Positions 1 to 6,822 of a DNA stretch of 10,591 nucleotides are shown in pieces. How positions within the stretch are numbered: position 1 is the stretch's first letter; every line of letters begins with the position of its first letter. Source of the stretch: CAVSUR01 sp052143655 (GTDB taxonomy: Bacteria > Actinomycetota > Actinomycetes > Streptosporangiales > Streptosporangiaceae); contig JBKQSL010000500.1 in NCBI GenBank assembly GCA_052143655.1, positions 1 to 10,591 on the forward strand, given 5' to 3'. The notes beneath the pieces are model-generated. The model saw nothing but the letters and a program-made list of their open reading frames with translations. It ran no database searches and had not been told where the DNA came from. The translations under genes were made by a program, and so were the position numbers.

Positions 1-126
1 GAACTCCTTCCGGGCGGTGTCGGCCAGCCACGCGCTGTAGCTGAGGCCCGCCGCTGCTGCCGCGGAGGCAATCTCGGCGTCGAGTTCGGGCGGCATGGAG
101 ATGGAGCGCTTTTTGCGGACGGCCAT
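1..126 (-). CDS. Ribbon-helix-helix (CopG/VapB-like) protein, 3' end cut by window edge
   Basis: Only the first 42 codons are inside the window. The ATG lies at 126-124 and the frame runs off base 1 without a stop, so the ORF is partial. The N-terminus is basic (MAVRKKRSISMP). A short beta-strand-like stretch RSISMP is followed by a helix (ELDAEIASAAAAAGLS) and the start of a second helix (YSAWLADTARKEF). This is the strand-helix-helix order of MetJ/Arc/CopG antitoxin-type DNA-binding proteins. Family members usually autorepress a promoter just upstream and often precede a VapC/PIN or RelE-type toxin gene, which here would be outside the window. No ribosome binding site is visible upstream, so translation may be leaderless. 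It starts 104 bases after the RelE-like gene on the same strand. The fold assignment is good; the antitoxin role is inferred. Confidence 0.72.
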   Translation of the reverse strand, partial: MAVRKKRSISMPPELDAEIASAAAAAGLSYSAWLADTARKEF

Positions 127-132
127 GCCATC

Positions 133-147
133 ACGGTAGCACAGTAG
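133..147 (-). promoter_or_regulatory. Possible promoter/operator of the ribbon-helix-helix gene
   Basis: On the minus strand two TAnnnT boxes stand just before the ATG at 126: TACTGT (147-142) and TACCGT (138-133). The second is 6 bases from the start codon, which would give a leaderless mRNA. The stretch also carries a repeated GTAG element (plus strand, gtagcacagtagta), the kind of short repeat that ribbon-helix-helix repressors bind. No good -35 box is seen. This rests on short motifs only. Confidence 0.22.
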
Positions 148-230
148 TAGGACAGATGCCGGAGCGATTCACTCACCGCAATGGGATGATCGCCGCAGGC
201 GTCACGGGCGGGGTCGCCCCGGCCTGTGCT

Positions 231-482
231 CTAACCGGTCCACACCAGGTAGTAAACGCGGACCAGCCCCCTCGCCTCATCGGCGATGAACTCGATGAAA
301 CCGAAGCCGCCCAGCTCAGCGACGCGCCTGCCCGGTACGGGCGGTGCGGGCGCGCTGAACGCCGGGTCATAGGGGTCATCGCAGATACGGGCCAGCGTCC
401 GGACCAGCAGGTCGAAAGCCTCGGACGGGAGACCCTGCATCTGGCGCAGGGCGCGATCATCCAGCCAGGGCCGCCAGCTCAC
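231..482 (-). CDS. RelE/ParE-like small protein, putative toxin
   Basis: An 83-residue protein (first residues VSWRPWLDDRAL) starting at GTG 482-480, whose GTGA overlaps the TGA of the DUF6247 gene by 4 bases, so its translation is probably coupled. The open frame extends further upstream, but the part beyond 482 lies in the DUF6247 gene and is rich in Arg/Gly/Pro, so this start fits better. The layout resembles RelE/ParE-fold toxins: an N-terminal helical segment (ALRQMQGLPSEAFDLLVRTL, about residues 11-30), a Pro-rich link with DPYDP, then strands with the motif GGFGFIEFI (58-66) and a terminal strand VRVYYLVW. RelE-fold toxins cut ribosome-bound mRNA and ParE-fold toxins attack gyrase. No catalytic residue can be assigned here. 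The toxin role is inferred from size, gene order and overlap; it could be a non-toxic partner. Confidence 0.6.
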   Translation of the reverse strand: MSWRPWLDDRALRQMQGLPSEAFDLLVRTLARICDDPYDPAFSAPAPPVPGRRVAELGGFGFIEFIADEARGLVRVYYLVWTG

Positions 483-769
483 GAGGCCGGGCGGTACGCC
501 CGGACGGCGTCCTCCAGCGGCATGCCGCCGCTGACCGGGCCACGAGCGGCGGCCAGCGCCTCCCGGTAGCCGGGGTCCCCGATTGCATCGGCATGAAATC
601 TCCACTGCCGCAAGACGCGCCGCAGTTGCTTCCAGCCGACCGGCTCACGGGCATTTTCCACCGCCTCCCGATACTGGCCCAGGAAGAACCCGCGCTCGTC
701 CGCGGGCAGCTGTTCCAAGATCCGCTGCGGGTCGAGCGGATCCTCCCGCTCGACCCGCTGGGCACTCAC
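479..769 (-). CDS. DUF6247 family protein, putative antitoxin
   Basis: A 96-residue soluble protein starting at GTG 769-767. It shows the usual DUF6247 order: a DPLDPQRILEQLP opening (about residues 10-22), a helix with FFLGQYREAVENA (28-40), a Trp/Arg-rich helix WKQLRRVLRQWRFHA (45-59), a DPGYREALAAA stretch and a C-terminal MPLEDAVRAY element. The biochemical function of DUF6247 is not known to me. In actinobacteria it commonly precedes a small RelE-like gene, and here the two genes overlap by 4 bases, which supports an antitoxin or chaperone-like role (inference). No ribosome binding site is visible. TACGAT on the minus strand at 781-776 is a -10-like box 6 bases from the GTG, which would suit a leaderless message. 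Alternatively the gene is coupled to the small frame at 766-924. Confidence 0.72.
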   Translation of the reverse strand: MSAQRVEREDPLDPQRILEQLPADERGFFLGQYREAVENAREPVGWKQLRRVLRQWRFHADAIGDPGYREALAAARGPVSGGMPLEDAVRAYRPAS

Positions 770-924
770 GACATCATCGTAACGTGCCGGGGGATGGCAC
801 TGCCGGCGGCACGCAAGACGCCCTCCCGGCCGCGCGGAAGGCCGCTGATCGCGCAGGCCACCGCACCTACCGCCCAGTTCTGCACCGCAGTGAACAGCGC
901 CTCATCAGACCAAGATTGACGCAC
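766..924 (-). CDS. Candidate small ORF (52 aa) overlapping the DUF6247 start
   Basis: On the minus strand, GTG at 924-922 directly follows an in-frame TAG and opens 52 codons ending in a TGA that overlaps the GTG of the DUF6247 gene (GTGA). The protein begins VRQSWSDEALFTAVQNWAVG and has a mildly hydrophobic centre (WAVGAVACAI) and a basic middle (LPRGREGVLRAAG). About three quarters of codons end in G or C, which is not decisive at this GC content. Any GTG followed by A creates a TGA in the preceding frame, so the overlap alone is weak evidence. I recognise no family. It may be a small helical protein of the same operon, a remnant, or chance. Confidence 0.2.
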   Translation of the reverse strand: MRQSWSDEALFTAVQNWAVGAVACAISGLPRGREGVLRAAGSAIPRHVTMMS

Positions 925-1087
925 CTAACGGCGGCGGCGGCCACGCCGGCACGAATCCGCTCCACGTCATCCGATGCTGCCCAACCTGGCTACGGTCATG
1001 GTCAGGTAGGGATGGCTACGATCCGGGTTCATGAAGCCGAGGCCCGGACCGGCAACCGCCGCATCGTGCCGAGCCAGGTCGCGCATC
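925..1087. other. Spacer downstream of the DrrB-like permease; no gene seen
   Basis: With the neighbouring weak frame (766-924), the gap between the DUF6247 gene and the permease gene is about 318 bases. I see no convincing gene, tRNA or strong terminator in it. Two direct copies of ggctacg (988-994 and 1014-1020) stand here, 26 bases apart. Any terminator for the exporter operon should lie in this stretch, but no stable hairpin with a T-run is visible. A 32-codon plus-strand frame at 1012-1110 was considered and rejected. Confidence 0.5.
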
Positions 1088-1858
1088 TCAGGTACGTGGT
1101 TCCCAGCTGAAGAAGCGGACCGAAAGGAGCAGGCCGCCGAGTCCCCAGGCGGCGACGATCAGCACGTCTGTCCAGTGAAACGTGGTGCCGAGGAAGCCGG
1201 CCTGCATGCCCCGGGCGAAGTGCCAGACCGGGAAGATGCGGGCGATCCAGAGGAGCCAGCCGGGCGCGTTGCTGCCGAGCGGGATGAACACCCCGGACAG
1301 GAAAAGCAGCGGCAGGATCGATGCGTTGACGATCGCCGTCGAGGCGTCGGCGTTGGGGATAACCGCGGTGATCGCGAACCCGAGCGCGCAGAAGCTGGCC
1401 GCCCCGGCCAGCAGCATGGCCAGGAACCGCAGCAGCGTCAGGCCGGTCGGGATGCTGGCGTTGTAGAAGATCCGGCCGAAGGCGGCGGTGATCGCCACCA
1501 GCAGGACGGCGACGATCAGCGCGTGCAGCATCCTCGCGCCGAGGAAGACCCAGCTCGGCAGCGGCGTGCCGTTCGTGCGCTTCAGGACGCCGCTGTCGCG
1601 CTGGAAGGACACGCCGATCGCGATGTTGGTGTAGCACGCCGAGATCACCCCGAAGGACGCCATGGCCGCCACGTAATACGTGGAGGTGTCCACCACCTTG
1701 GCCGGGGAGATGCGTACGGTGCTGTGGCCGAACAGCGCGGTGAAGATCACCAGGAACATGAGCGGGAAGGCGAAGATGAAGAACGCCGAGGCCGGGTTGC
1801 GCCAGAACGTCTTGTTCGTGTACCGGACCTGCGACAGCGCCAGCGCCGCGGCGTTCAT
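1088..1858 (-). CDS. ABC-2 type exporter permease (DrrB-like)
   Basis: A 256-residue inner-membrane protein with about six membrane segments near residues 25-43, 60-82, 106-127, 141-166, 178-195 and 230-249, which is the usual length and layout of ABC-2 permeases such as DrrB. The cytosolic stretch between the second and third segments (FQRDSGVLKRTNGTPLP, about 85-101) matches the typical R-x-S/T-G-x-L-x-R-L/T-x-x-T/S-P coupling region of this family. A GVFIPL motif before the last loop (189-194) is also characteristic. It forms the membrane channel of an exporter driven by the ATPase encoded just upstream. Its ATG (1858-1856) overlaps the ATPase stop as ATGA, so the two are translationally coupled. 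The substrate is unknown; drugs, lipids or peptides are typical for the family. Confidence 0.93.
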   Translation of the reverse strand: MNAAALALSQVRYTNKTFWRNPASAFFIFAFPLMFLVIFTALFGHSTVRISPAKVVDTSTYYVAAMASFGVISACYTNIAIGVSFQRDSGVLKRTNGTPLPSWVFLGARMLHALIVAVLLVAITAAFGRIFYNASIPTGLTLLRFLAMLLAGAASFCALGFAITAVIPNADASTAIVNASILPLLFLSGVFIPLGSNAPGWLLWIARIFPVWHFARGMQAGFLGTTFHWTDVLIVAAWGLGGLLLSVRFFSWEPRT

Positions 1859-2895
1859 GACCTGCGCCGTCCCTTCCCGTGGCCCGGCGCTGCCGTGGCC
1901 GGCTCCGTGGTGGCCGGCTCCGTGGTGGCCGGCTCCGTGGTGGCCGGCTCCGGGCCGGCCGCCCCTTGCGCCGCCGGGCTGCCGGTCAGCGCCAGGTAGA
2001 CATCCTCCAGGGTAGGCCGGATGACATCCAGCCCGATGAGCTCGACATGCTGGTCCAGGGCCCAGCCGGTGAGCCGGTGCAGCGCGGCAGTCAGGTCGTC
2101 GGGCACCAGCTCGATCAGCCCGTCCGGGCCTGGCGGCGCGGTGAGGTCGGCGGGCGGCGTGACGCCGCCGGCCAGCCGGTAGCGGATCCTGGCCCGGGCC
2201 TGTTCGCGGTTCCCGATGGTGGCCGGCGGGCCTTCCGCGACGATCCGGCCGCTGCTGATCACCGCGACCTGGCCGGCCAGATACTGCGCCTCATCCATGT
2301 AGTGGGTGGTCAGCAAGACCGTCTTTCCCAGCATCGCCAGGTTCTTGATCACCTCCCAGGCCTCATGCCGGGCCGAGGGGTCGAATCCGGTCGTTGGCTC
2401 GTCGAGGAAGAGCAGGTCCGGATTGCCGGCCAGGGCGATGGCGACGTCCAGCCGCCGCTGCTGCCCGCCGGACAGCTTCACCACCCGGGTGTCGCGTTTC
2501 CCCTCAAGGCCCACGAGCTCAACCACTTCGTCCACCGGGCGAGGCCGCGGGTAGAACCCCGCGTACATCGCGATAGTCTCCGACACGGTGAGATAGCGGT
2601 CCATTCCGCTGGACTGCAGGACGATCCCGATCTGGCTCTTCAGCTGCTTCCGCTGCCGCGCCGGATCCTTACCGAGGACCTTGACCGTGCCGCCGTCGCG
2701 CGATCGGTAGCCCTCCAGGACCTCGACCGTGGTGGTTTTCCCGGCGCCGTTCGGGCCGAGCAACGCGAAGATCTGCCCGCGCTCGACAGTAAGGTCGATC
2801 CCCCGGACGGCGTGCACCGCACCGTAGGACTTGGTCAGGCCGCGCACCTCGATCGCTATGTCGCCTGCCTGAACCAGCTCAGCCACGGCCACCAT
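1855..2895 (-). CDS. ABC exporter ATP-binding protein (DrrA-like)
   Basis: A 346-residue ATPase that powers the ABC-2 permease encoded next. Visible motifs are Walker A GPNGAGKTT (47-55), Q-loop Q94, signature LSGGQQRR (141-148), Walker B LLFLDEPT with E166, D-loop FDPSAR and H-loop H198. A C-terminal domain (about 235-305, ending RPTLEDVYLALTG) is typical of DrrA-type daunorubicin/multidrug exporter ATPases. I chose ATG 2895 because family homology begins at AIEVRGLTKSYG, about residue 14. The frame stays open to another ATG at 3054, adding 53 residues of unknown nature. No good ribosome binding site precedes either start. Odd feature: the tail after residue 315 is a low-complexity linker of four EPAT(T) repeats followed by a basic end (GKGRRRS). 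The stop overlaps the permease start (ATGA). Confidence 0.93.
   Translation of the reverse strand: MVAVAELVQAGDIAIEVRGLTKSYGAVHAVRGIDLTVERGQIFALLGPNGAGKTTTVEVLEGYRSRDGGTVKVLGKDPARQRKQLKSQIGIVLQSSGMDRYLTVSETIAMYAGFYPRPRPVDEVVELVGLEGKRDTRVVKLSGGQQRRLDVAIALAGNPDLLFLDEPTTGFDPSARHEAWEVIKNLAMLGKTVLLTTHYMDEAQYLAGQVAVISSGRIVAEGPPATIGNREQARARIRYRLAGGVTPPADLTAPPGPDGLIELVPDDLTAALHRLTGWALDQHVELIGLDVIRPTLEDVYLALTGSPAAQGAAGPEPATTEPATTEPATTEPATAAPGHGKGRRRS
1897..1956. repeat. 15-bp tandem repeat inside the DrrA-like gene
   Basis: Three perfect copies of ggccggctccgtggt (1897-1911, 1912-1926, 1927-1941) and a partial fourth (1942-1952, then diverging). On the minus strand they encode the repeated EPATT units at the C-terminus of the ATPase. 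The unit is five codons long, so gain or loss of copies would change the tail length without a frameshift. Confidence 0.95.
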
Positions 2896-3177
2896 GCTGG
2901 TGCAGCAGACGGGCGCCTGCCTAGAGCCATAGGTCACCGCGAGCGTCGCCAAACGCCAGACGCGGCGGGCTACCCGAAGCGGCGGACGAGCCGCCGGCCC
3001 GGCGGTGGTGCCGGGCAGCATCATCCGCTCCATGATCAGGCCGCCGGGCTCCATCAGGTAGACGTTCAGTGCCCGCGACGCGTGAGTCGGCAGGGTACGA
3101 GGGCTCCGAGCATCCGGTTCTGGGCGGCTACGGACAGCGCTGATGGCTACGTACCAGAATGGTGAGCACGGCGTTTC
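2896..3177. other. Gap between the two exporter operons
   Basis: 282 bases between the end of the BcrA-like exporter's permease gene and the chosen start of the DrrA-like ATPase. The minus-strand frame of the ATPase stays open through 3054 with coding-like G/C-ending codons. A GC hairpin (arms 2980-2985 and 2991-2996, five-base loop) has no T-run. Two copies of ggctacg (3126-3132 and 3145-3151) lie just beyond the permease end. No clear promoter or terminator was found, so read-through from the upstream exporter genes is possible. Confidence 0.45.
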
Positions 3178-4340
3178 TCAGGCGTCCCTGGTCATCATTC
3201 GCCACGCGCCGAGGATCGTCCAGCCCGCCAGCCAGGCGATGATGACCCAGATGGCCTGGGTGGCCGACTCGGGTAGCAGTGCAGTGCCCGGCCCCCCGAC
3301 GCCTCCGGTTACCCCCGGCACCCCGACTACCACCGGCAGCCCGGAAGGCTCCAGGTGCGCCATGGCCAGCCCGACGAATGATCGCTGCAGGTCCTGCAGA
3401 TGGGGAATGGCCGCGAAGGCCAGGATCGGCGTCAGGATCATCTGGAGCACGATTGTCAAGATCACCGGGATGAGTCTTTGCCCCATCAGCGACGCGAGCC
3501 CGAGCCCGAGGACGAATCCGACTGCCGCTTCAAGCTCGACCCACAGCCCGGCCTTGATCATGAGGGAGATCGGCGGGCGGCGGAGAATCTGGGTGTAACC
3601 GCGGTAGTCCTGGCTGGCGATCTTGACGGCTAGGGCTTCCAGCTTGGGGGGCGCCGGCTGGGCGGGGGTGATTGCTGACTTCGACCAGCGAGGCGGGCCG
3701 TCGCACGCGACAAGCCCCGGAACATGCCCGTTGTAGGGGAGAGAGCAGATGACCGGCACGGCGTGGTTCCCGGCCCAGTTCTCGAAGCCGGCGCGTGACA
3801 GGCCGGGAGGTATGTTCACGTTCGAGTCTTCGATGAAGGTCGGTGCGGCGAAGACGGATACCGCGCAGATGATCGTGTAGCCGATCGCGATCAGCGGCAC
3901 GACGATCGCCAGCCCGGCGGGGATCCGGGCTAGGTAGAGCGCCAGCCGGGACCGGCCGGTCACCACCAGGTGCCGGAACATGCCCTCGGTGAGGTCGCGC
4001 GATCCCGCGGTGCAGCCCACCGTGGCCGCGACGATGAAGCCGAAGGTGCACAGCAGGCCGGCTGCCAGGACCGCGAAGATCACCTCACTGCCGGCGGGCG
4101 GGTTGGTGCGCGGAGCGAACGCGTGCAGTAGCAGCCGGATGAGGAGGAACAATGCCGGGAGCCCGATGTCTACCACGATGAGGGCGATCATGAGGCCGCG
4201 CCGCCGCCGCAGCTCCATGATTCTGGTGGTGATCATGCCGATGGTGGGAATCGGGGAGCTCCGGCGGTCGCGGGAGTGACGGGCGGGTGCCGCATGCGCC
4301 GGCTGGTCCGGCGCGGGCGCGCCGCCGGCCGGGCTGGCTG

Positions 4341-4344
<4 letters not shown>
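3178..4344 (-). CDS. ABC-2 type permease, partner of BcrA-like ATPase
   Basis: A 388-residue membrane protein. The start is ATG 4344-4342, which overlaps the ATPase stop as ATGA and has a G-rich ribosome-binding-like stretch a few bases upstream; an earlier frame start at 4383 lies inside the ATPase gene. After a Pro/Ala-rich cytosolic tail (1-35) come membrane segments near residues 51-73, 87-109, 140-167, 267-288, 290-312 and 362-380. The stretch SRDLTEGMFRHLVVTGRSR (115-133) between the second and third segments corresponds to the cytosolic coupling region of ABC-2 permeases. Unusual features are a large predicted outer loop (168-262) with two cysteines (C200, C214) that could pair, and a Gly/Val/Pro-rich second loop (335-358). 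It presumably works with the ATPase encoded upstream. The substrate is unknown. It is less like DrrB than the other permease in this window. Confidence 0.85.
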
Positions 4345-5320
<976 letters not shown>

Positions 5321-5324
<4 letters not shown>

Positions 5325-5488
5325 CCGCTGCCCCGGCCCGCTACCGCCGCCGCAAGCGGCAGTCTGACGACGAGCACGGTGGCGATGAGGCGGTCATCAG
5401 GTCCTTCAAACGGCGGCGGGGAGGAAGCATCACGAGTCCCTGGCGTTGCCGGGCTGGGGTGCAAGTGTGCGATGCGGAAGGCGGACAC
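5321..5488 (-). CDS. Candidate small leader ORF (55 aa) overlapping the BcrA-like ATPase start
   Basis: On the minus strand a GTG at 5488-5486 opens 55 codons whose TGA overlaps the ATPase ATG as ATGA. The protein starts VSAFRIAHLHPSPATPG, has a Pro/Ser-rich middle, then PDDRLIATVLVVRLPLAAAVAG, which could be a short membrane-spanning helix near the C-terminus (about residues 33-50). About 70% of codons end in G/C. The frame is open further upstream without a better start. A -10-like TACAGT at 5532-5527 would place transcription start about 30 bases upstream of this GTG. No family is recognised. The 4-base overlap is expected whenever ATG is followed by A and the frame is open, so this stays a hypothesis. 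Confidence 0.25.
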
Positions 5489-5494
5489 GTCTTC

Positions 5495-5534
5495 GGCCCG
5501 GGGTTGGACATTTGCCGGCCCGCCGCACTGTAAC
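5495..5534. promoter_or_regulatory. Possible overlapping divergent promoter elements
   Basis: On the plus strand TTGGAC (5504-5509) and CTGTAA (5528-5533) are 18 bases apart, a plausible -35/-10 pair towards the kinase. On the minus strand the same spot reads TACAGT (5532-5527), a -10-like box towards the exporter genes; its -35 region would fall in the inverted repeat at 5531-5564. Both are motif guesses in GC-rich DNA. They matter because either promoter would be overlapped by the palindrome. Confidence 0.25.
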
Positions 5535-5564
5535 CCGGGGTGGAGGCGTATCCACCCCGGGTTA
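5531..5564. promoter_or_regulatory. Perfect 34-base inverted repeat in the divergent control region
   Basis: Left arm TAACCCGGGGTGGA (5531-5544), six-base spacer ggcgta (5545-5550), right arm TCCACCCCGGGTTA (5551-5564). All 14 arm positions pair. It lies 61 bases before the kinase ATG and 206 bases before the ATPase ATG, between divergent genes, so a transcription terminator is unlikely and no T-run follows either arm. It is the best operator candidate in the window, most simply for the LuxR-type regulator encoded at 6819-7499. If transcribed it would form a very stable hairpin in the 5' leader of either transcript. Confidence 0.85.
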
Positions 5565-5612
5565 GACCAGGCCGTGCAGCCGGGAATTGGTGCCGGTCGG
5601 GCCGGCGCGCCG

Positions 5613-5618
5613 TAGTGT
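5613..5618 (+). promoter_or_regulatory. -10-like box of the kinase gene, leaderless start possible
   Basis: TAGTGT (TAnnnT) ends 7 bases before the kinase ATG at 5626, and no Shine-Dalgarno sequence precedes that ATG. This spacing is typical of leaderless actinobacterial transcripts. No convincing -35 box is present, which would fit dependence on an activator bound at the palindrome about 50-80 bases upstream. Confidence 0.3.
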
Positions 5619-5625
5619 TCGCCAG

Positions 5626-6822
5626 ATGAGCACAGACCTCGCCGGCAGCCCGGCCCTCGCCACGCTGCGCAGGGCGCGGGCGCAGCAGGAGGCAGCCCTC
5701 CGGTGGCTGCGCCGCCTCGCTCCGCCCCTGTTTGCCGTGGTGGTAGCGGTCACATTCAGCCGCGGCCGGAACCCGGGGTTTCCAGGCCGCGACGTGGCTG
5801 CGGTTCTCGCTGTGGGCGGGTTCGCGCTGGGCGCGCTGGGCGCGCTGACGGCCCGCCATCGGCGCGCGGCAATCCGCATCGTCTTCGCCGTAGTGCTCGT
5901 GGCCAGTTCGGCAGCGCTAACGGGACTGCAACCCGACGGAGCGGGCCTGGCCGGGCTCTTGGCGGGCCTCGTGCTGCTCGCCCCGCGGGTGCCAGATCGC
6001 TTCTTGTCCGCGTTGTCTATCGTCGGCATCACGTGCCTGGCGGCGGTGGCGGTGGCCGTCAGCCACGGCTCGCCGACCTCGGCGCTGCTCAGCGCCATGG
6101 CGATTGTCGGCTTCCCTGGCATGACGTTGCTGGCGAGACGGCTCGGGCAGGCAGGCGACCAAGCCGAGCGGCTCCTGATCGAGCTGGAGGGCACCCGGGC
6201 GGCGCAGGCACGGGCGGCTGGACTGGCCGAACGCCAGCGGCTTGCCAGGGAGATGCACGACGTACTCGCCCATTCCCTGTCCGGGCTCATGCTCCAGATG
6301 GAAGGCGCCCGGATGCTCGTGGCCGACAACCCCAGCGATCCTCGGCTGCCGGGAGTCATCGAGCGTGCCCACCACCTGGGCAAGTCCGGGCTCGAAGAAG
6401 CCCGCCGGGCGATCGGGATGCTGCGCGACGACGAACTGCCCGGGCCCGAACGCCTGGCCGGTCTCGCCGCGCAGTTCCAGGAGGTCGTTGGCGTCCCGTG
6501 CCAGTTTACGGTGTCCGGCCAGGCATACGAACTCCCGTCACAGGCCCGGCTCGCGGTGTACCGGGTAGCGCAAGAAGCGCTTACGAACATTGCCAAGCAC
6601 GCCCGCCCGGAACGGGTCGAGGTGCACCTCGGTTATGAGCCTCGCCGTACCCGCCTGACGGTCGAGGATTTCACGATGAACCGGGAAGCGCCGCGGGTGG
6701 CCAATGACGGCTCCGGCTACGGCCTGACCGGGATGCGCGAGCGGGCCGAACTGCTCGGCGGCGAACTCATCACGGCGATGACACGCGGTGGCTTCCGCGT
6801 GGAGTTGCGGGTGCCGGCATGA
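5626..6822 (+). CDS. Sensor histidine kinase, NarL-type two-component system
   Basis: A 398-residue membrane kinase. Five or six hydrophobic segments occupy about residues 31-170 (for example 31-44, 56-74, 82-100, 105-121, 126-147, 150-170) with short loops and no large outer domain, so it probably senses something in or at the membrane. A linker helix (about 175-205) leads to the HisKA_3 box RQRLAREMHDVLAHSL with phospho-acceptor H211. The ATPase part has an N-box QEALTNIAKHA (316-326, N321) and a G2-type GYGLTGMRER (364-373). The G1 region reads VEDF (D348) rather than the textbook D-x-G. I chose ATG 5626 because a TTG at 5587 adds only 13 unlikely residues. The stop overlaps the regulator start as ATGA. 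The divergent exporter genes suggest it senses an exported or toxic compound (inference). Confidence 0.93.
   Translation: MSTDLAGSPALATLRRARAQQEAALRWLRRLAPPLFAVVVAVTFSRGRNPGFPGRDVAAVLAVGGFALGALGALTARHRRAAIRIVFAVVLVASSAALTGLQPDGAGLAGLLAGLVLLAPRVPDRFLSALSIVGITCLAAVAVAVSHGSPTSALLSAMAIVGFPGMTLLARRLGQAGDQAERLLIELEGTRAAQARAAGLAERQRLAREMHDVLAHSLSGLMLQMEGARMLVADNPSDPRLPGVIERAHHLGKSGLEEARRAIGMLRDDELPGPERLAGLAAQFQEVVGVPCQFTVSGQAYELPSQARLAVYRVAQEALTNIAKHARPERVEVHLGYEPRRTRLTVEDFTMNREAPRVANDGSGYGLTGMRERAELLGGELITAMTRGGFRVELRVPA

Noticed and set aside
1012..1110. Plus-strand 32-codon frame beginning MATIRVHEAEARTG
   Set aside because: It overlaps the 3' end of the permease gene on the other strand, has a G-run directly against the ATG rather than a proper ribosome binding site, and matches no family I know.
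1031..1999. Long plus-strand frame of 322 codons opposite the DrrB-like permease
   Set aside because: Low-complexity Arg/Gly/Asp/Glu composition typical of the antisense of a GC-rich gene; the opposite strand carries a clear ABC-2 permease.
2980..2996. GC hairpin (CGGCGG-ACGAG-CCGCCG) as terminator of the upstream exporter genes
   Set aside because: Only six-base arms in highly GC-rich DNA, no T-run, and it lies in a frame that may be coding; chance is likely.
5531..5564. Reading the palindrome as a rho-independent terminator
   Set aside because: It stands between divergent genes where no transcript should end, and no T-run follows either arm.
5822..5847. Short tandem repeat gcgctgggc in the kinase gene
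   Set aside because: It simply encodes ALGALGA within a membrane helix; such repeats are common in GC-rich membrane-protein genes.
5341..5859. Minus-strand frame of 172 codons across the intergenic region and kinase start
   Set aside because: It runs through the palindrome and into the kinase gene antisense, ends in Arg/Ser/Cys-rich low complexity and has no recognisable domain.
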